From positions 62,001-126,000 of the forward strand of contig JAIUPC010000006.1 in the NCBI GenBank assembly GCA_020161655.1: DNA of 64,000 nt, written 5' to 3'. This DNA is from Pseudomonadota bacterium. Lineage in GTDB: Bacteria > Pseudomonadota > Alphaproteobacteria > Rhodobacterales > Rhodobacteraceae. Under the pieces are notes generated by a model. It did no database searches, had not been told where the DNA came from, and worked only from the letters and a program-made list of their open reading frames with translations. Shown here piece by piece: positions 1 to 9,607 of this stretch. The position numbers and the translations under genes were made by a program. Position 1 is the stretch's first letter; each line of letters opens with the position of its first letter.

Positions 1-770
1 AAGGGGAAGAAAAGGCCCATGGCGTTCGAGCCGCCACCAATGGCCGCGATCACGGTATCGGGAAGCCGCCCCTCGCCTTCCTGCTCGGCCAGTTGCCAGC
101 GGACTTCCTTGCCGATGATCGACTGGAAGTCACGGACCATCGCCGGATAGGGATGCGGGCCGGCCACGGTGCCGATGCAGTAGAACGTGTCGCGCACATT
201 CGTCACCCAGTCGCGCAAGGCGTCGTTCATCGCGTCCTTGAGCGTGCCGCGCCCGGACGTCACCGGCACCACCTCGGCCCCGAGAAGCCGCATGCGGAAG
301 ACGTTCGGCGCCTGCCGCTCAACATCGTGCGCGCCCATGTAGACCACGCATTTCAGCCCGAACTTGGCGCAGACGGTCGCCGTCGCCACGCCATGCTGGC
401 CGGCGCCGGTTTCGGCGATGATGCGGGTCTTGCCCATGCGGCGGGCAAGGATGATCTGGCCGAGCACGTTGTTGATCTTGTGCGCGCCGGTGTGGTTCAG
501 CTCGTCCCGCTTCATGTAGATCTTGGCGCCGCCGAGGTGGTCGGTCAGACGCTCGGCGGAATAGAGGGGCGACGGGCGGCCGACATAATGCTTCCAGAGC
601 CATTCCATTTCCGCCCAGAAGGTCGGGTCGGTCTTGGCGTGGTTGTACTGCGCCTCAAGCTCAAGGATGAGAGGCATCAGCGTTTCCGAAACGAAGCGCC
701 CGCCGAAGATGCCGAACCGGCCGTTTTCATCGGGACCGGTCATGAAGGAATTGATGCGGTCTTCGGGCAT
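1..770 (-). CDS. trpB: tryptophan synthase beta chain (5' part, cut by window start)
   Basis: Final step of tryptophan synthesis: PLP-dependent condensation of indole with serine, as the beta subunit of the TrpAB complex in the cytoplasm. The first 256 residues are present. The N-terminal [15 protein letters not shown] block is typical of the family. The motif HTGAHKINN carries the PLP lysine at about residue 98, and the phosphate-binding GGGSN lies just before the window edge. About a third of the protein is outside. It starts 14 nt after the acetyltransferase gene in the ihfB-lapA-trpF-GNAT-trpB run, so it is probably co-transcribed with trpF. Confidence 0.97.
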   Translation of the reverse strand, partial: MPEDRINSFMTGPDENGRFGIFGGRFVSETLMPLILELEAQYNHAKTDPTFWAEMEWLWKHYVGRPSPLYSAERLTDHLGGAKIYMKRDELNHTGAHKINNVLGQIILARRMGKTRIIAETGAGQHGVATATVCAKFGLKCVVYMGAHDVERQAPNVFRMRLLGAEVVPVTSGRGTLKDAMNDALRDWVTNVRDTFYCIGTVAGPHPYPAMVRDFQSIIGKEVRWQLAEQEGEGRLPDTVIAAIGGGSNAMGLFFP

Positions 771-784
771 TGGCGCGGCTCCTC

Positions 785-1231
785 TCAGGACAGATCGCGT
801 TTAAAGCCAATATGCGACGCGGTAAAGCCAAGCCTTTCGTAGAAGCGCCGCGCGCGTTCGCGGGTGGCGTTCGACGTAAGCTGGATCAGCCCGCAGCCAG
901 CGGCGCGGGCCCGCGCTTCGGCATCGGCCATGAGGTCGGCGCCGACGCCCTGCCCGCGCAGGTCGCCCCTGACCCGGACACCCTCGATCTCGGCCCGGCG
1001 GGTGGCGCGGAGCGAAAGGCCGGTGATGAAGGTGATCTGGTAGGTGGCGACGATCCTGCCCGCGCGTTCGCCGACGATCAGGTGGTTCGCGCCTTCGGCC
1101 CGCATCGCGTCATAGGCGGCGAGATAGCCCGACAGCGCCCCCGTCTCGCGCTTCGCGCCAAGGTCGTCATCGGCCAGAAGTGCGACGACCGCCGCGACAT
1201 CCTCGCGCCGCGCTTCCCGGAAACGGATCAT
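785..1231 (-). CDS. GNAT-family N-acetyltransferase
   Basis: A 148-residue single-domain acetyltransferase of the GNAT fold, which moves the acetyl group of acetyl-CoA to an amine. The acetyl-CoA pyrophosphate loop is visible as [16 protein letters not shown] at about residues 86-102, followed by the C-terminal [14 protein letters not shown] helix and strand. The substrate cannot be told. The start overlaps the trpF stop by four bases (ATGA) and trpB follows after 14 nt, so it sits between two trp genes. A link to tryptophan metabolism is possible but not shown. Confidence 0.9.
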   Translation of the reverse strand: MIRFREARREDVAAVVALLADDDLGAKRETGALSGYLAAYDAMRAEGANHLIVGERAGRIVATYQITFITGLSLRATRRAEIEGVRVRGDLRGQGVGADLMADAEARARAAGCGLIQLTSNATRERARRFYERLGFTASHIGFKRDLS

Positions 1232-1872
1232 GCGTCGCCCCTTGCAGCAGCGATGAAGGCGCGGATCAGGGCCGCATCCTTGACGCCCGGCGCGGCTTCC
1301 ACGCCCGAGGAGACATCGACCTGCCGCGCGCCGGTCAGGCGGATCGCCTGGGCGACATTCTCAGGGGTAAGCCCACCGGCGAGCATCCAGGGGCAGGGCC
1401 AGTATTTCTTTGCGATGAGCCGCCAGTCGAAGGGAAGGCCATTGCCGCCGGGCAGCGTCGCGCCCTTCGGCGCCTTGGCATCGACCAGAAGCTGGTCGGC
1501 GACCTTGCCATAAAGCGCGATCCGCTCCACATCCTCCGGCCCGGCGATGCCGATGGCCTTCATCACCGGCAATCCGTAGCGGGCGCGCACCTCGGCCACC
1601 CGCTCCGGCGTCTCGGACCCGTGAAGCTGGAGCATGTCAAAGGGCGCGGCGCTGGTGATACGGTCAAGCTCGGCATCCGTCGCATCGACGGTGAGGGCGA
1701 CTTTCGCGACGCCTTCCGGCACCAGAAGCGTCAGAACTGCCGCCTCGGAGACCGAGACGAAGCGCGGCGACCAGGGAAAGAAGTTGAAGCCGAGGTAACG
1801 CGCGCCAGCCTCGACGGCGGCTTCGACATGGGCGGCCTCGCGCAGCCCGCAGATCTTGACCGGAATATCCAT
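1228..1872 (-). CDS. trpF: phosphoribosylanthranilate isomerase
   Basis: Isomerises N-(5-phosphoribosyl)anthranilate to CdRP in tryptophan synthesis. It is a TIM barrel of 214 residues, the normal length for a monofunctional TrpF. The N-terminal VKICGLRE motif holds the catalytic cysteine (about residue 8), the general-acid aspartate lies in LTVDATD, and the C-terminal phosphate-binding segments [10 protein letters not shown] and DVSSGVE are intact. The ATG at 1872 lies 9 nt after the lapA stop. trpF and trpB here sit downstream of ihfB, an arrangement common in Rhodobacterales. Confidence 0.96.
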   Translation of the reverse strand: MDIPVKICGLREAAHVEAAVEAGARYLGFNFFPWSPRFVSVSEAAVLTLLVPEGVAKVALTVDATDAELDRITSAAPFDMLQLHGSETPERVAEVRARYGLPVMKAIGIAGPEDVERIALYGKVADQLLVDAKAPKGATLPGGNGLPFDWRLIAKKYWPCPWMLAGGLTPENVAQAIRLTGARQVDVSSGVEAAPGVKDAALIRAFIAAARGDA

Positions 1873-1881
1873 GCCCGAGCC

Positions 1882-2244
1882 TTAGCGCGTGGCGCGGTCG
1901 CCCTCAAGCAGCGCGATCACATCGTCGTCGGGCTTGCGGTTCTCTGTCTTGAGCTTGGAGACCTCGCGGCGAAGCTGCCCCGCCTCGCGCTTGTGTTCGG
2001 CCAGGGCGCTGCGGTGCTTGGCCTCGCGGAACCATTCCCAGACGAAGCCGATGCCAAGCCCGGCAAGGATGCCGGCGAAGATCACGAGGAACAGCGGCAG
2101 TTCGATCTGCCAGTCGTTACCAAGGACCAGCGCCATGTCCTTCGGCAGCGCCCGCACCGTCACCGGATCGAGATTGGCCGAGGCCACGGCGAGAAGCGCT
2201 ATGCCGAGAAGGGCGAGAAAGAGGATACGCAGGAATCTGAGCAT
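1882..2244 (-). CDS. LapA-domain inner-membrane protein
   Basis: A small membrane protein of 120 residues from the ATG at 2244; a longer upstream extension would run into ihfB and lacks family character. An N-terminal hydrophobic helix (about 1-22) and a second one (about 45-68) are followed by a basic amphipathic or coiled tail (WREAKHRSALAEHKREAGQLRREV). This is the LapA/YciS topology, in which family members take part in LPS assembly control. The gene lies 10 nt downstream of ihfB, as in many proteobacteria. The cellular role is inferred from the family only. Confidence 0.85.
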   Translation of the reverse strand: MLRFLRILFLALLGIALLAVASANLDPVTVRALPKDMALVLGNDWQIELPLFLVIFAGILAGLGIGFVWEWFREAKHRSALAEHKREAGQLRREVSKLKTENRKPDDDVIALLEGDRATR

Positions 2245-2254
2245 GGCCGGGGGA

Positions 2255-2536
2255 TCAGTCTCCGTTGAGCCGGTCCCGCAGGAGCTTTCCGGTCTTGAAG
2301 AAGGGAACATGCTTTTCGTCCACCGGCACCGATTCCCCGGTACGGGGGTTGCGGCCGGTGCGGGCGTCGCGCTGCTTGACCGAGAAGGCGCCGAACCCGC
2401 GCAGTTCCACCCGGTCGCCGCGCGCCATCGCTTCCACGATCTCTTCGAAGATCGTGTTCACGATCCGCTCGACGTCACGCTGGAAGAGATGCGGATTCTC
2501 CTCCGAAATCTTCTGGATCAGTTCGGACCTGATCAT
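2255..2536 (-). CDS. ihfB: integration host factor subunit beta
   Basis: Nucleoid-associated DNA-bending protein, partner of IhfA, used in replication, recombination and sigma-54 promoters. The 93-residue product has the full HU/IHF fold. It contains the beta-arm signature [12 protein letters not shown], which carries the minor-groove-intercalating proline, and an F.PGK-like end written here as [12 protein letters not shown]. The ATG at 2536 gives the canonical [10 protein letters not shown] start; the open frame upstream is not coding-like. It follows rpsA, as in most proteobacteria, but with a terminator-like hairpin between them. Confidence 0.96.
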   Translation of the reverse strand: MIRSELIQKISEENPHLFQRDVERIVNTIFEEIVEAMARGDRVELRGFGAFSVKQRDARTGRNPRTGESVPVDEKHVPFFKTGKLLRDRLNGD

Positions 2537-2779
2537 GGATGTTCCCCCCTGGCAGACCGTTTGGCGCGGCGCACGTGCTTTTCTTTGCCCGACTATAGCG
2601 CAAACATCCCGGCAAGGAACAATAAAGCCATTGGAATAAAGGGCTTTTTTCGCCGCACGATAGTGATTGCCCGACATATTCGACCCGCTTTCGACGCCGC
2701 GGCGCAGCAATTCCGCGCCGAAACGCCGCCGTCGCCGTCCTGCAGGCAAAGGGGCGGCAACACGATTCGCCAATGCAAA

Positions 2780-2804
2780 CGGCCCCGCCTTTCGGACGGG
2801 GCCG
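2780..2804 (-). terminator. stem-loop downstream of rpsA
   Basis: An 8-bp perfect GC stem (CGGCCCCG at 2780-2787 with CGGGGCCG at 2797-2804) around a 9-nt loop begins 25 nt after the rpsA stop. On the minus strand only three T follow, so termination may be partial and could let some transcripts read into ihfB. The remaining intergenic sequence (2537-2779) shows no gene. Confidence 0.6.
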
Positions 2805-2828
2805 CTGCGATTTCGCACTCAGGTGCGC

Positions 2829-4514
2829 TTAGCGGTCCGAAGACCCCTTCAGCGCCGCGCCGAGGATGTCGCCAAGCGAGGCGCCCGAGTCGGAGGAGCC
2901 ATACTGTTCGACGGCCTCCTTCTCTTCGGCGATTTCGCGCGCCTTGATCGACAGGCCAAGCTTGCGGGTCTTGGAATCGACGTTGGTGACGCGGACATCG
3001 ACGTGATCGCCAACCTGGAAGCGCTCGGGGCGCTGGTCGGCACGGTCACGGCTGAGGTCGGAACGGCGGATGAAGGACTTCATGCCGTTGTAGTCGACCT
3101 CGATGCCGCCTTCCTCGATCGCCGTGATGGTGACGGTGATGACCGAGCCACGCTTCACGCCGTCGATGGCTTCGGAGAAGGTGTCGTCGCCCAGAGCCTT
3201 GATGGAGAGCGAGATACGCTCCTTCTCCACGTCGACCTCGGTGACGGCGGCCTTGACCACGTCGCCCTTGCGGTAGTTCTGGATCGCCTCTTCCCCGCGC
3301 TGGTCCCAGCTGAGGTCGGACAGGTGAACCATGCCGTCGATGTCGTTCTCAAGGCCGACGAACAGACCGAATTCGGTGATGTTCTTGACTTCGCCCTCGA
3401 TCTGCGAACCGACCGGATGGGTTTCCGCAAAGACTTCCCACGGGTTGCGCATGGTCTGCTTGAGGCCAAGCGAAACGCGGCGCTTCGCGGTGTCGATCTC
3501 CAGCACCATGACGTCCACCTCCTGCGAGGTGGAGACGATCTTGCCGGGATGGACGTTCTTCTTGGTCCAGGACATTTCGGAGACGTGGACCAGACCCTCG
3601 ACACCGGCTTCCAGCTCCACGAAGGCGCCGTAGTCGGTGATGTTGGTGACGCGGCCCTTGTGGACCGAACCGATCGGGAACTTCTCCTCGACCGAATCCC
3701 ACGGGTCGGACAGAAGCTGCTTCATGCCGAGCGAGATGCGGTGCGTTTCCTTGTTGATCTTGATCACCTGGACCTTGACGGTCTCGCCGATGTTCAGGAT
3801 CTCGTTCGGGTGGTTCACGCGGCGCCAGGCCATGTCGGTGACATGGAGAAGGCCGTCAACACCGCCGAGGTCAACGAAGGCACCGTATTCGGTGATGTTC
3901 TTGACCACGCCGTCCACAACCTGACCTTCGGTGAGGTTGCCGATGACTTCGGCGCGCTGTTCGGCGCGGCTCTCTTCGAGGATCGCGCGGCGCGAGACAA
4001 CGATGTTGCCACGGCGACGGTCCATCTTGAGGATCTGGAACGGCTGCTTCATGCCCATGAGCGGGCCGGCATCACGCACCGGACGCACATCGACCTGGCT
4101 GCCCGGAAGGAAGGCCACGGCGCCGCCGAGATCGACGGTGAAGCCGCCCTTGACGCGACCGAAGATGGCGCCATCGACGCGCTCTTCCTTGGCATAGGCC
4201 TGCTCGAGACGGTCCCAGGCCTCTTCGCGGCGGGCTTTCTCGCGCGACAGCACGGCTTCGCCGCGGACGTTTTCGACGCGGTCGAGATAGACCTCGACTT
4301 CATCGCCGATGCTGATGTCGGGCGTTTCGCCGGGGTTTGCGAATTCTTTCAGATCGACGCGGCCTTCCATCTTGTAGCCGACGTCGATGATGGCCTGGCC
4401 CGCCTCGATGGCGATGACCTTGCCTTTGACGACCGAACCCTCATCCGGGGTGTCGATCTCGAAGCTTTCCTTGAGGAGGGCTTCGAATTCCTCCATCGTG
4501 GCTTTAGCGCACAT
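2829..4514 (-). CDS. rpsA: 30S ribosomal protein S1
   Basis: Largest ribosomal protein. It binds mRNA leaders and delivers them to the 30S subunit. The 561 residues contain six S1/OB repeats. The first two are diverged (starting SVVKGKVIAIEAG and VDGAIFGRVKGG), the next three are the well-conserved GxVxxITxYGAFVxL type at about residues 195-440, and the sixth is degenerate. This matches the E. coli layout (557 aa). The start at 4514 gives MCAKATMEEFEALL. A sigma-70-like promoter (4685-4713) lies upstream. It sits in the aroA-cmk-rpsA-ihfB neighbourhood. Confidence 0.98.
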   Translation of the reverse strand: MCAKATMEEFEALLKESFEIDTPDEGSVVKGKVIAIEAGQAIIDVGYKMEGRVDLKEFANPGETPDISIGDEVEVYLDRVENVRGEAVLSREKARREEAWDRLEQAYAKEERVDGAIFGRVKGGFTVDLGGAVAFLPGSQVDVRPVRDAGPLMGMKQPFQILKMDRRRGNIVVSRRAILEESRAEQRAEVIGNLTEGQVVDGVVKNITEYGAFVDLGGVDGLLHVTDMAWRRVNHPNEILNIGETVKVQVIKINKETHRISLGMKQLLSDPWDSVEEKFPIGSVHKGRVTNITDYGAFVELEAGVEGLVHVSEMSWTKKNVHPGKIVSTSQEVDVMVLEIDTAKRRVSLGLKQTMRNPWEVFAETHPVGSQIEGEVKNITEFGLFVGLENDIDGMVHLSDLSWDQRGEEAIQNYRKGDVVKAAVTEVDVEKERISLSIKALGDDTFSEAIDGVKRGSVITVTITAIEEGGIEVDYNGMKSFIRRSDLSRDRADQRPERFQVGDHVDVRVTNVDSKTRKLGLSIKAREIAEEKEAVEQYGSSDSGASLGDILGAALKGSSDR

Positions 4515-4684
4515 GCGTTTACAGTTTCCTTTGTGACATGTTTTCAGGCCTGACGGTTGGCTCCGCCGGTCTTGGGTTGGTCTGGCCGCTGTGCCGGATC
4601 TTCAGAAAACAATCAGGGCCGGACATTTCCGACCCTGCCTATCCTCATCCGCCCCGGACACTTGCGGCCCGTTCGACGCTCGGG

Positions 4685-4713
4685 CGTATAGGCGGAAAGG
4701 GGGCGGAAGGCAA
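4685..4713 (-). promoter_or_regulatory. probable rpsA promoter
   Basis: On the minus strand TTGCCT (4708-4713) and TATACG (4685-4690) are separated by exactly 17 bp, matching a housekeeping sigma-70 promoter. It lies about 170 nt before the rpsA start, leaving a leader long enough for the S1 autoregulation known in other bacteria. The assignment rests on consensus match and position only. Confidence 0.5.
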
Positions 4714-4741
4714 GGGCGGTGGCCAAATGACCCCCGCCCTT
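4712..4741 (-). terminator. stem-loop after the nitroreductase gene
   Basis: An 8-bp perfect stem (AAGGGCGG at 4712-4719 with CCGCCCTT at 4734-4741) begins 9 nt after the nitroreductase stop. The tail is T-poor. It abuts the proposed rpsA -35 box, so it would separate the nitroreductase transcript from rpsA. Confidence 0.5.
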
Positions 4742-4749
4742 CTTTGGCC

Positions 4750-5382
4750 TCAGGCCACCAGCTTGACGAATTCGTCGCGCGGACGGCGCACCTTCTTGAG
4801 GTTGACGAGCCAGTCCTCGCCGGCGTCACGGTAGCCGATCGGCATGATGACGACGGACCGCAAGCCGCGCTCGCGCAGGCCGAGGATCTCATCGAACCTG
4901 TCGGCATCGAACCCTTCCATCGGCGTGGCGTCCACCTTTTCCGCAGCAGCCGCGACAAGTGCTATCCCGAAGGCGATATAGGCCTGGCGGGCGGCATGGT
5001 CGAAATTGGTCCGCTCATCGCGGGAAAAGTAGAAGGCCTTGAGGTTCTCGTAATAGGCGGTCAGGCCTTCGTTCTTCATGCCGCGATCGGTTTCCATCTG
5101 TTCGCGCACGGCATCGACCCGCTCGGTCGTGTAGTTGTCCCAGGCTGCGAAAACGATGAGATGGGAGCCATCCGTCACCTGCGCCTGATCGTTGGCGGCG
5201 GCGCGAAGCTGCGCGCGCGTCTCGGGGTTCTTCACGACGATGACTTCGAAGGGCTGGAGGCCGCTCGATGTCGGTGCGAGGGTGATCGCTTCAAGGATAC
5301 GCTCCAGCTTTTCGTCGGACACGGCCTTGGAGGGGTCCATCTTCTTGGTGGCATAGCGCCAGTTCAGAATGTCATTCAGCAT
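4750..5382 (-). CDS. NfsB-type nitroreductase / NAD(P)H-dependent flavin oxidoreductase
   Basis: A 210-residue FMN-binding protein of the nitroreductase fold. The FMN phosphate-contacting N-terminal block is LNWRYATKKMDPSK, followed by LAPTSSGLQPFEVIVV (about residues 37-52). The C-terminal flavin loop LRSVVIMPIGYRD is also clear. Family members reduce quinones, nitroaromatics or flavins as homodimers; the substrate here is unknown. It interrupts the common cmk-rpsA adjacency and seems to have its own terminator. The cmk start is beyond a 128-nt gap with no visible gene. Confidence 0.9.
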   Translation of the reverse strand: MLNDILNWRYATKKMDPSKAVSDEKLERILEAITLAPTSSGLQPFEVIVVKNPETRAQLRAAANDQAQVTDGSHLIVFAAWDNYTTERVDAVREQMETDRGMKNEGLTAYYENLKAFYFSRDERTNFDHAARQAYIAFGIALVAAAAEKVDATPMEGFDADRFDEILGLRERGLRSVVIMPIGYRDAGEDWLVNLKKVRRPRDEFVKLVA

Positions 5383-5510
5383 GATTTTCGTCCTTCAATA
5401 CATTGGTGAGCCGCAGAACACGTGGCTCTTGCTCCTTGATCTAAGGCCGTTGGGGGGGATCGGAAGGCTCCGTGACGCGGGGTAACGCCGGCGCGGGATC
5501 TTACGCTACG

Positions 5511-6098
5511 TCAGCGGCCAAGCCGCGCTGCGACGACCGCGAGTGCCGTCGCCACCGCTTCATCCGCCGCCATCTCCGATGTATCAATCACCATGGCATC
5601 CGACGCCGCCTTCAGTGGCGCATCTGCCCGGCCCATGTCGCGGGCATCGCGTTCCTTGACCTCGGCCAGCACCCGTGCTTCGTCGCCACCGACCTCAAGC
5701 CAGCGGCGATGGGCGCGGACCTCGGCGCTTGCGGTCACGTAAAGCTTTACCTCGGCCTCGGGGCAGATCACCGTGCCGATGTCGCGGCCATCGAGGACGG
5801 CGCCGCCTGCGCGCCGCGCAAAACGGCGCTGGAAGTCGAGAAGTGCGGCCCTGACCTCGGGGATCACGGCGACCCGGCTCGCCGCCTGTCCGGCTTCGAG
5901 CGTCCTGAGACCCTCGCGCGCAAGGTCGGCTTCGGTCAACGCCCGCGCCGCCATCACAGGATCGCCGCCCTTGGCGCCGACAGCCCGGTAGAGAAGCCCG
6001 GTATCGAGATGCGCAAAGCCGAAATGCGCCGCCACCGCGCGGGAAATCGTCCCCTTGCCCGCCGCCGCCGGTCCGTCGATGGCCACCGTGAAGATCAT
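5511..6098 (-). CDS. cmk: cytidylate kinase
   Basis: Phosphorylates CMP and dCMP with ATP in pyrimidine salvage and dNTP supply. The 195-residue product is somewhat short for the family. It shows the P-loop GPAAAGKGT at about residues 8-16 and the [12 protein letters not shown] nucleotide-binding stretch. The conserved [22 protein letters not shown] block and [15 protein letters not shown] follow. Upstream of the ATG at 6098 is a good GGGAGG ribosome-binding site. It follows the small membrane gene by 20 nt in the aroA operon. Confidence 0.96.
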   Translation of the reverse strand: MIFTVAIDGPAAAGKGTISRAVAAHFGFAHLDTGLLYRAVGAKGGDPVMAARALTEADLAREGLRTLEAGQAASRVAVIPEVRAALLDFQRRFARRAGGAVLDGRDIGTVICPEAEVKLYVTASAEVRAHRRWLEVGGDEARVLAEVKERDARDMGRADAPLKAASDAMVIDTSEMAADEAVATALAVVAARLGR

Positions 6099-6118
6099 CG
6101 CGCCTCCCTTGCCCAGCC

Positions 6119-6631
6119 TTAGCGTGGCACCCCGCCCCGGTCAAACCGGCGGCTCTGCCACCAGCTTGCGCCTGCGATCAGGAGAAGCGGCAGGAGAAGC
6201 GCCCATTTGAGCGTCGTCAGCCCGCTTGCCAGATAGGCAACCGCGTCGGGAAAACCCGCTTGCGGATCACTCAGCATCACCCGGACGACGGCATTCTCCA
6301 CATAGTCGACAACCAGGTAGCCAAGCGCCGCAGCGCGCAAAAGGCCAAGGTGCTGCGCCGGCGCCCAGCGCGTGAACCCCTCGCGGAGCGCCAGACAGAC
6401 CGTGACCGGCAGGATCAGGTCCAAAGGCTGCACGATCCACAGATAGCGCCAGATATCGGGCTGAATGGCGGTAAGGTACGCGCGGGCGGTCTCAGGCCGA
6501 TAGGGCAGCATCTGTGCGTCAAAGGAGCAAAGCCGCCAGACCCCGCCGCAATCGGAAGGGCCAAGCAGGGTCATGAGGAAAGGCAGGGCGAGCGATGCCG
6601 CGATCAGCGCGCGGAACCGCCCGTCGGTCAT
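6119..6631 (-). CDS. uncharacterised membrane protein between aroA and cmk
   Basis: The 170-residue product is not a family I recognise. Four hydrophobic segments are visible (about residues 7-24, 66-84, 100-118 and 137-158). A cysteine-containing loop, [17 protein letters not shown], follows the first segment and would face the periplasm if the N-terminus is inside. The ATG overlaps the aroA stop (ATGA) and cmk follows 20 nt later, so it is translationally coupled to aroA. Its position suggests co-expression, not function. Confidence 0.75.
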   Translation of the reverse strand: MTDGRFRALIAASLALPFLMTLLGPSDCGGVWRLCSFDAQMLPYRPETARAYLTAIQPDIWRYLWIVQPLDLILPVTVCLALREGFTRWAPAQHLGLLRAAALGYLVVDYVENAVVRVMLSDPQAGFPDAVAYLASGLTTLKWALLLPLLLIAGASWWQSRRFDRGGVPR

Positions 6632-7977
6632 GCGTTGTCCCGTGTGATCTGCGCCCCCAGACCCGCCATCAGCCCCTCGAAGACCGGGAAGGACGTGGCG
6701 ATGGGCGAGCCGTCATCGACGCTGACCGGCTTTTTTGAAGCGAGGCCGAGGATCAGGAAGGACATGGCGATCCGGTGGTCGATATGGGTCTTCGCCGTCG
6801 CCCCGCCCGGCACACCGCCCGGCCCCATTCCGTGAACGATCAGCACATCCTCTTCCTCTTCGACCCTGACGCCGCAAGCCTCAAGCCCGCGCGCCATGGC
6901 GTCGATCCGGTCGCTTTCCTTGACGCGCAGCTCCTTCACGCCGCGCATCACCGTCACGCCCTCGGCGCAGGCGGCGACAACGGACAGGATCGGATATTCG
7001 TCGATCATCGACGCCGCCCGCTCCTCCGGCACCTCGATGCCCTTCAGCGCCGAGAACCGGACGCGCAGATCCGCGACCGGCTCGCCGCCTTCCTCGCGCG
7101 GGTTCTGGAAGGCGATGTCGGCACCCATCTCGACGAGCGTCGTGTAAAGCCCGTTCCGCGTCGGATTCTGGCTGACCCCCGGCACGAGGATGTCGGAGCC
7201 TTCGACGATCAGCGCGGCACAGACCGGAAAGGCCGCCGAGGAGGGATCGCGCGGCACGGCGACGGTCTGGGGCCGCAGTTCCGGCTGGCCGGTCAGGGTG
7301 ATGATCCGGCCCTCAGGCGCATCCTCCACCGTCAGCTTGGCACCAAAGCCGCGCAGCATCCGTTCGGAATGGTCGCGCGTCGGTTCCTTCTCGATCACCA
7401 CCGTCTCGCCCGGCGCGTTCAGCCCGGCCAGAAGCACAGCCGATTTCACCTGCGCCGAAGGCACCGGCACCGGATAACGCACCGGCACCGGATCGGCAGC
7501 GCCGACCACCGTCATCGGCAGCCGCCCGCCCTGCCGCCCGTAGGCTCGCGCGCCGAATAGCGCCAAGGGATCAGTCACCCGCCCCATCGGTCGCTTGTTG
7601 AGGCTGGCGTCCCCGGTAAAGGTCGCCGTCATCGCCGTCGTCGCCATCGCCCCCATGATGAGCCGGACGCCGGTGCCGGAATTGCCGCAGTCGATCACAT
7701 TGGCAGGCTCGGCAAAGCCGCCGACACCAACGCCGTGGACCGACCAGATGCCTTCGCCATGCCGTGTCACCTCGGCCCCGAAGGCGCGCATCGCCTTCGC
7801 CGTATCAAGCACGTCCTGCCCTTCCAGCAGTCCCGTCACCTTCGTCTCGCCCACAGCCATCGCGCCAAGGATCAGCGACCGGTGCGAGATCGACTTGTCG
7901 CCCGGCACTTCCGCCCGCCCCTTCAGCGGCCCGGACTTGCGGGCGGTCATCGGAATGGCGGTGCCGTGGCCGGACAT
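6628..7977 (-). CDS. aroA: 3-phosphoshikimate 1-carboxyvinyltransferase (EPSP synthase)
   Basis: Sixth step of the shikimate pathway: transfers the enolpyruvyl group of PEP to shikimate-3-phosphate. The 449 residues contain [48 protein letters not shown] and the late [10 protein letters not shown] motif, in the right order. The ATG at 7977 has a GGGAG ribosome-binding site; the frame runs a further 19 codons upstream without support. It contains GNSGTGVRL where class I enzymes have GNAGTA, which suggests a class II EPSP synthase. It heads the aroA-membrane protein-cmk operon. Confidence 0.97.
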   Translation of the reverse strand: MSGHGTAIPMTARKSGPLKGRAEVPGDKSISHRSLILGAMAVGETKVTGLLEGQDVLDTAKAMRAFGAEVTRHGEGIWSVHGVGVGGFAEPANVIDCGNSGTGVRLIMGAMATTAMTATFTGDASLNKRPMGRVTDPLALFGARAYGRQGGRLPMTVVGAADPVPVRYPVPVPSAQVKSAVLLAGLNAPGETVVIEKEPTRDHSERMLRGFGAKLTVEDAPEGRIITLTGQPELRPQTVAVPRDPSSAAFPVCAALIVEGSDILVPGVSQNPTRNGLYTTLVEMGADIAFQNPREEGGEPVADLRVRFSALKGIEVPEERAASMIDEYPILSVVAACAEGVTVMRGVKELRVKESDRIDAMARGLEACGVRVEEEEDVLIVHGMGPGGVPGGATAKTHIDHRIAMSFLILGLASKKPVSVDDGSPIATSFPVFEGLMAGLGAQITRDNA

Positions 7978-8220
7978 GATTGCTCCCTCGCGAAACTCGC
8001 CCCGCTGATAGCGCAGGCGAACGGGGTGGTCCATCCGCCAATGCGCGCCGATGCGGCGGCACGATCACTGGCCTGTGAATTGACGGCAACGCGCCAGCCA
8101 GTTTTCACCAGTGGAAAGAATTGCCGTTCCCCGCGCCGGGAAAGTGCCGCAGTTTCGCCGCAGCGCCGGGGCAGCTGGCGATTGCAAGTGAACACTCTGG
8201 TTCGCTGAGGGAATAGAGCG

Positions 8221-9584
8221 ATGGCAACATTTTGCGGGGTCCGCGGGTCAGCGCTGGCGGCAGTGACATGCATGGCAATGATAGGCACCGGCGGCGCGGC
8301 CTGGGGCTTGGACAATACGTATGCTTTGCAGAACGTCATGCTCGGTACCTGCCCGGTGCATGTTCACAATGACATCCCCGTCGGCCATGTCGAATTGAGT
8401 GGGATGTGGGCGGGGGCAGCGACTATTTCGGACTTTTTGGGCCGCCTGTTCCGAATACCGGGTTCCCTTCAATCACCGTCGCGGGCATTCAGGCCTGTGG
8501 CCTGACCAACGTCACCAACCTGAACCAGAACGGCGCCGATTACCCCGATGCGTCGCTCGACAGCTACATGGGCTTTTCCTTCCGCGCCACCGACCCGGCC
8601 GACGGGCTGACCTATGACTACGAGTACGCGATCTCAGGCCTGACGGGCACGCAGACCGTCATCACCAAGGTGCTCGCCGCCCCTGCCGTCTCCCCCGCCG
8701 AAGGCCTGATTGCAGGCCTGCAAAGCCAGCGGATGAACCAGTTGATCGGCAACCAGCCCGACCTGACGCATTTCCTTGACGCCATGGACAGGCCGCAGGT
8801 CTCCATGTCCGCGCTCGATGGCACCGGGAATGTCGACGCAAGCTTTGCCACCGGCCCGTTCTGGGGCCAGATCACCGCAAGCTGGGCCGATGCCGACACT
8901 GCCGAAAGCCGTTATGTCCTCGGCTCGGCGGGCGCACAAAAGAAACTGTCGGACAATGCGGCGGTCGGCCTGATGGCTGAGTTCGACCATATCAAGTTCG
9001 ATGACCCCATGGGCCGCGCCAAGGGTGACGGCTGGCTCGTCGGACCCTATGTGGTGGCTCGCGTACCGGATCATGAGCTTTACTTCGACGCCCGCGCGCT
9101 CTGGGGCCGCACCGATAACGAAGTGACCGCCACGGGCTCGACAACCGACAACGTGGACGGCATCCGCAGCCTCCTCATGGTTCGCGCCTCGACAAGGCTG
9201 GATGCCGGCCCCTATCAGATCAGGCCGCGGATCGAGCTTGCCCGCGCCCGGGAAAGCACCGGCACCTTCATCGATGGCGTCGGCACCACGGTTCCGGCCA
9301 TCAAGGGCGCGATCAACCAGGCGGCGGTCGGTCTGGTGGTGTCACGCGACATCGACACGGCGGCGGGCAAGTTGAGCCTTTCCGGCGCAGTCGATGGCAT
9401 CTGGACCAACACCACGAACGGCCCGGACGCAACCTATGAGAACGGCCGCGGGCGGGTCGCGTTCGGGTTGAATTACGTCACCAGCGCGGCCGGCACATTC
9501 TCGGCCAGCGCCTTCTTCGACGGCATCGCGCAGGACGGCTACGAAGGCTGCGGCCTGTCGCTGGCCTACAACCTCAGGTTATGA
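8221..9584 (+). pseudogene. autotransporter-type outer-membrane beta-barrel protein, split by a one-base frameshift
   Basis: The first frame (from ATG 8221, ribosome-binding site GAGGG) gives a signal peptide ending near GGAAWG and about 60 further residues. The rest, up to 9584, is in a frame shifted by one. That second frame holds an alternating hydrophobic/aromatic beta-barrel of roughly 270 residues resembling the autotransporter barrel domain. There is no long passenger. A run of five G at 8412-8416 lies exactly at the break; a sixth G would read MWAGGSDYFGLFG straight through. The gene may therefore be genuinely broken, phase-variable, or mis-sequenced. The last residue is Leu, not the usual Phe or Trp. 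Confidence 0.65.
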
Positions 9585-9607
9585 CCGGCAAAGACCCGGC
9601 GCGGAGA

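Noticed and set aside
2667-4553. A 628-codon open frame on the plus strand
   Set aside because: It runs antisense to rpsA throughout; the long open length is a by-product of high GC and S1 repeats, and its translation is Asp/Val-rich without a domain.
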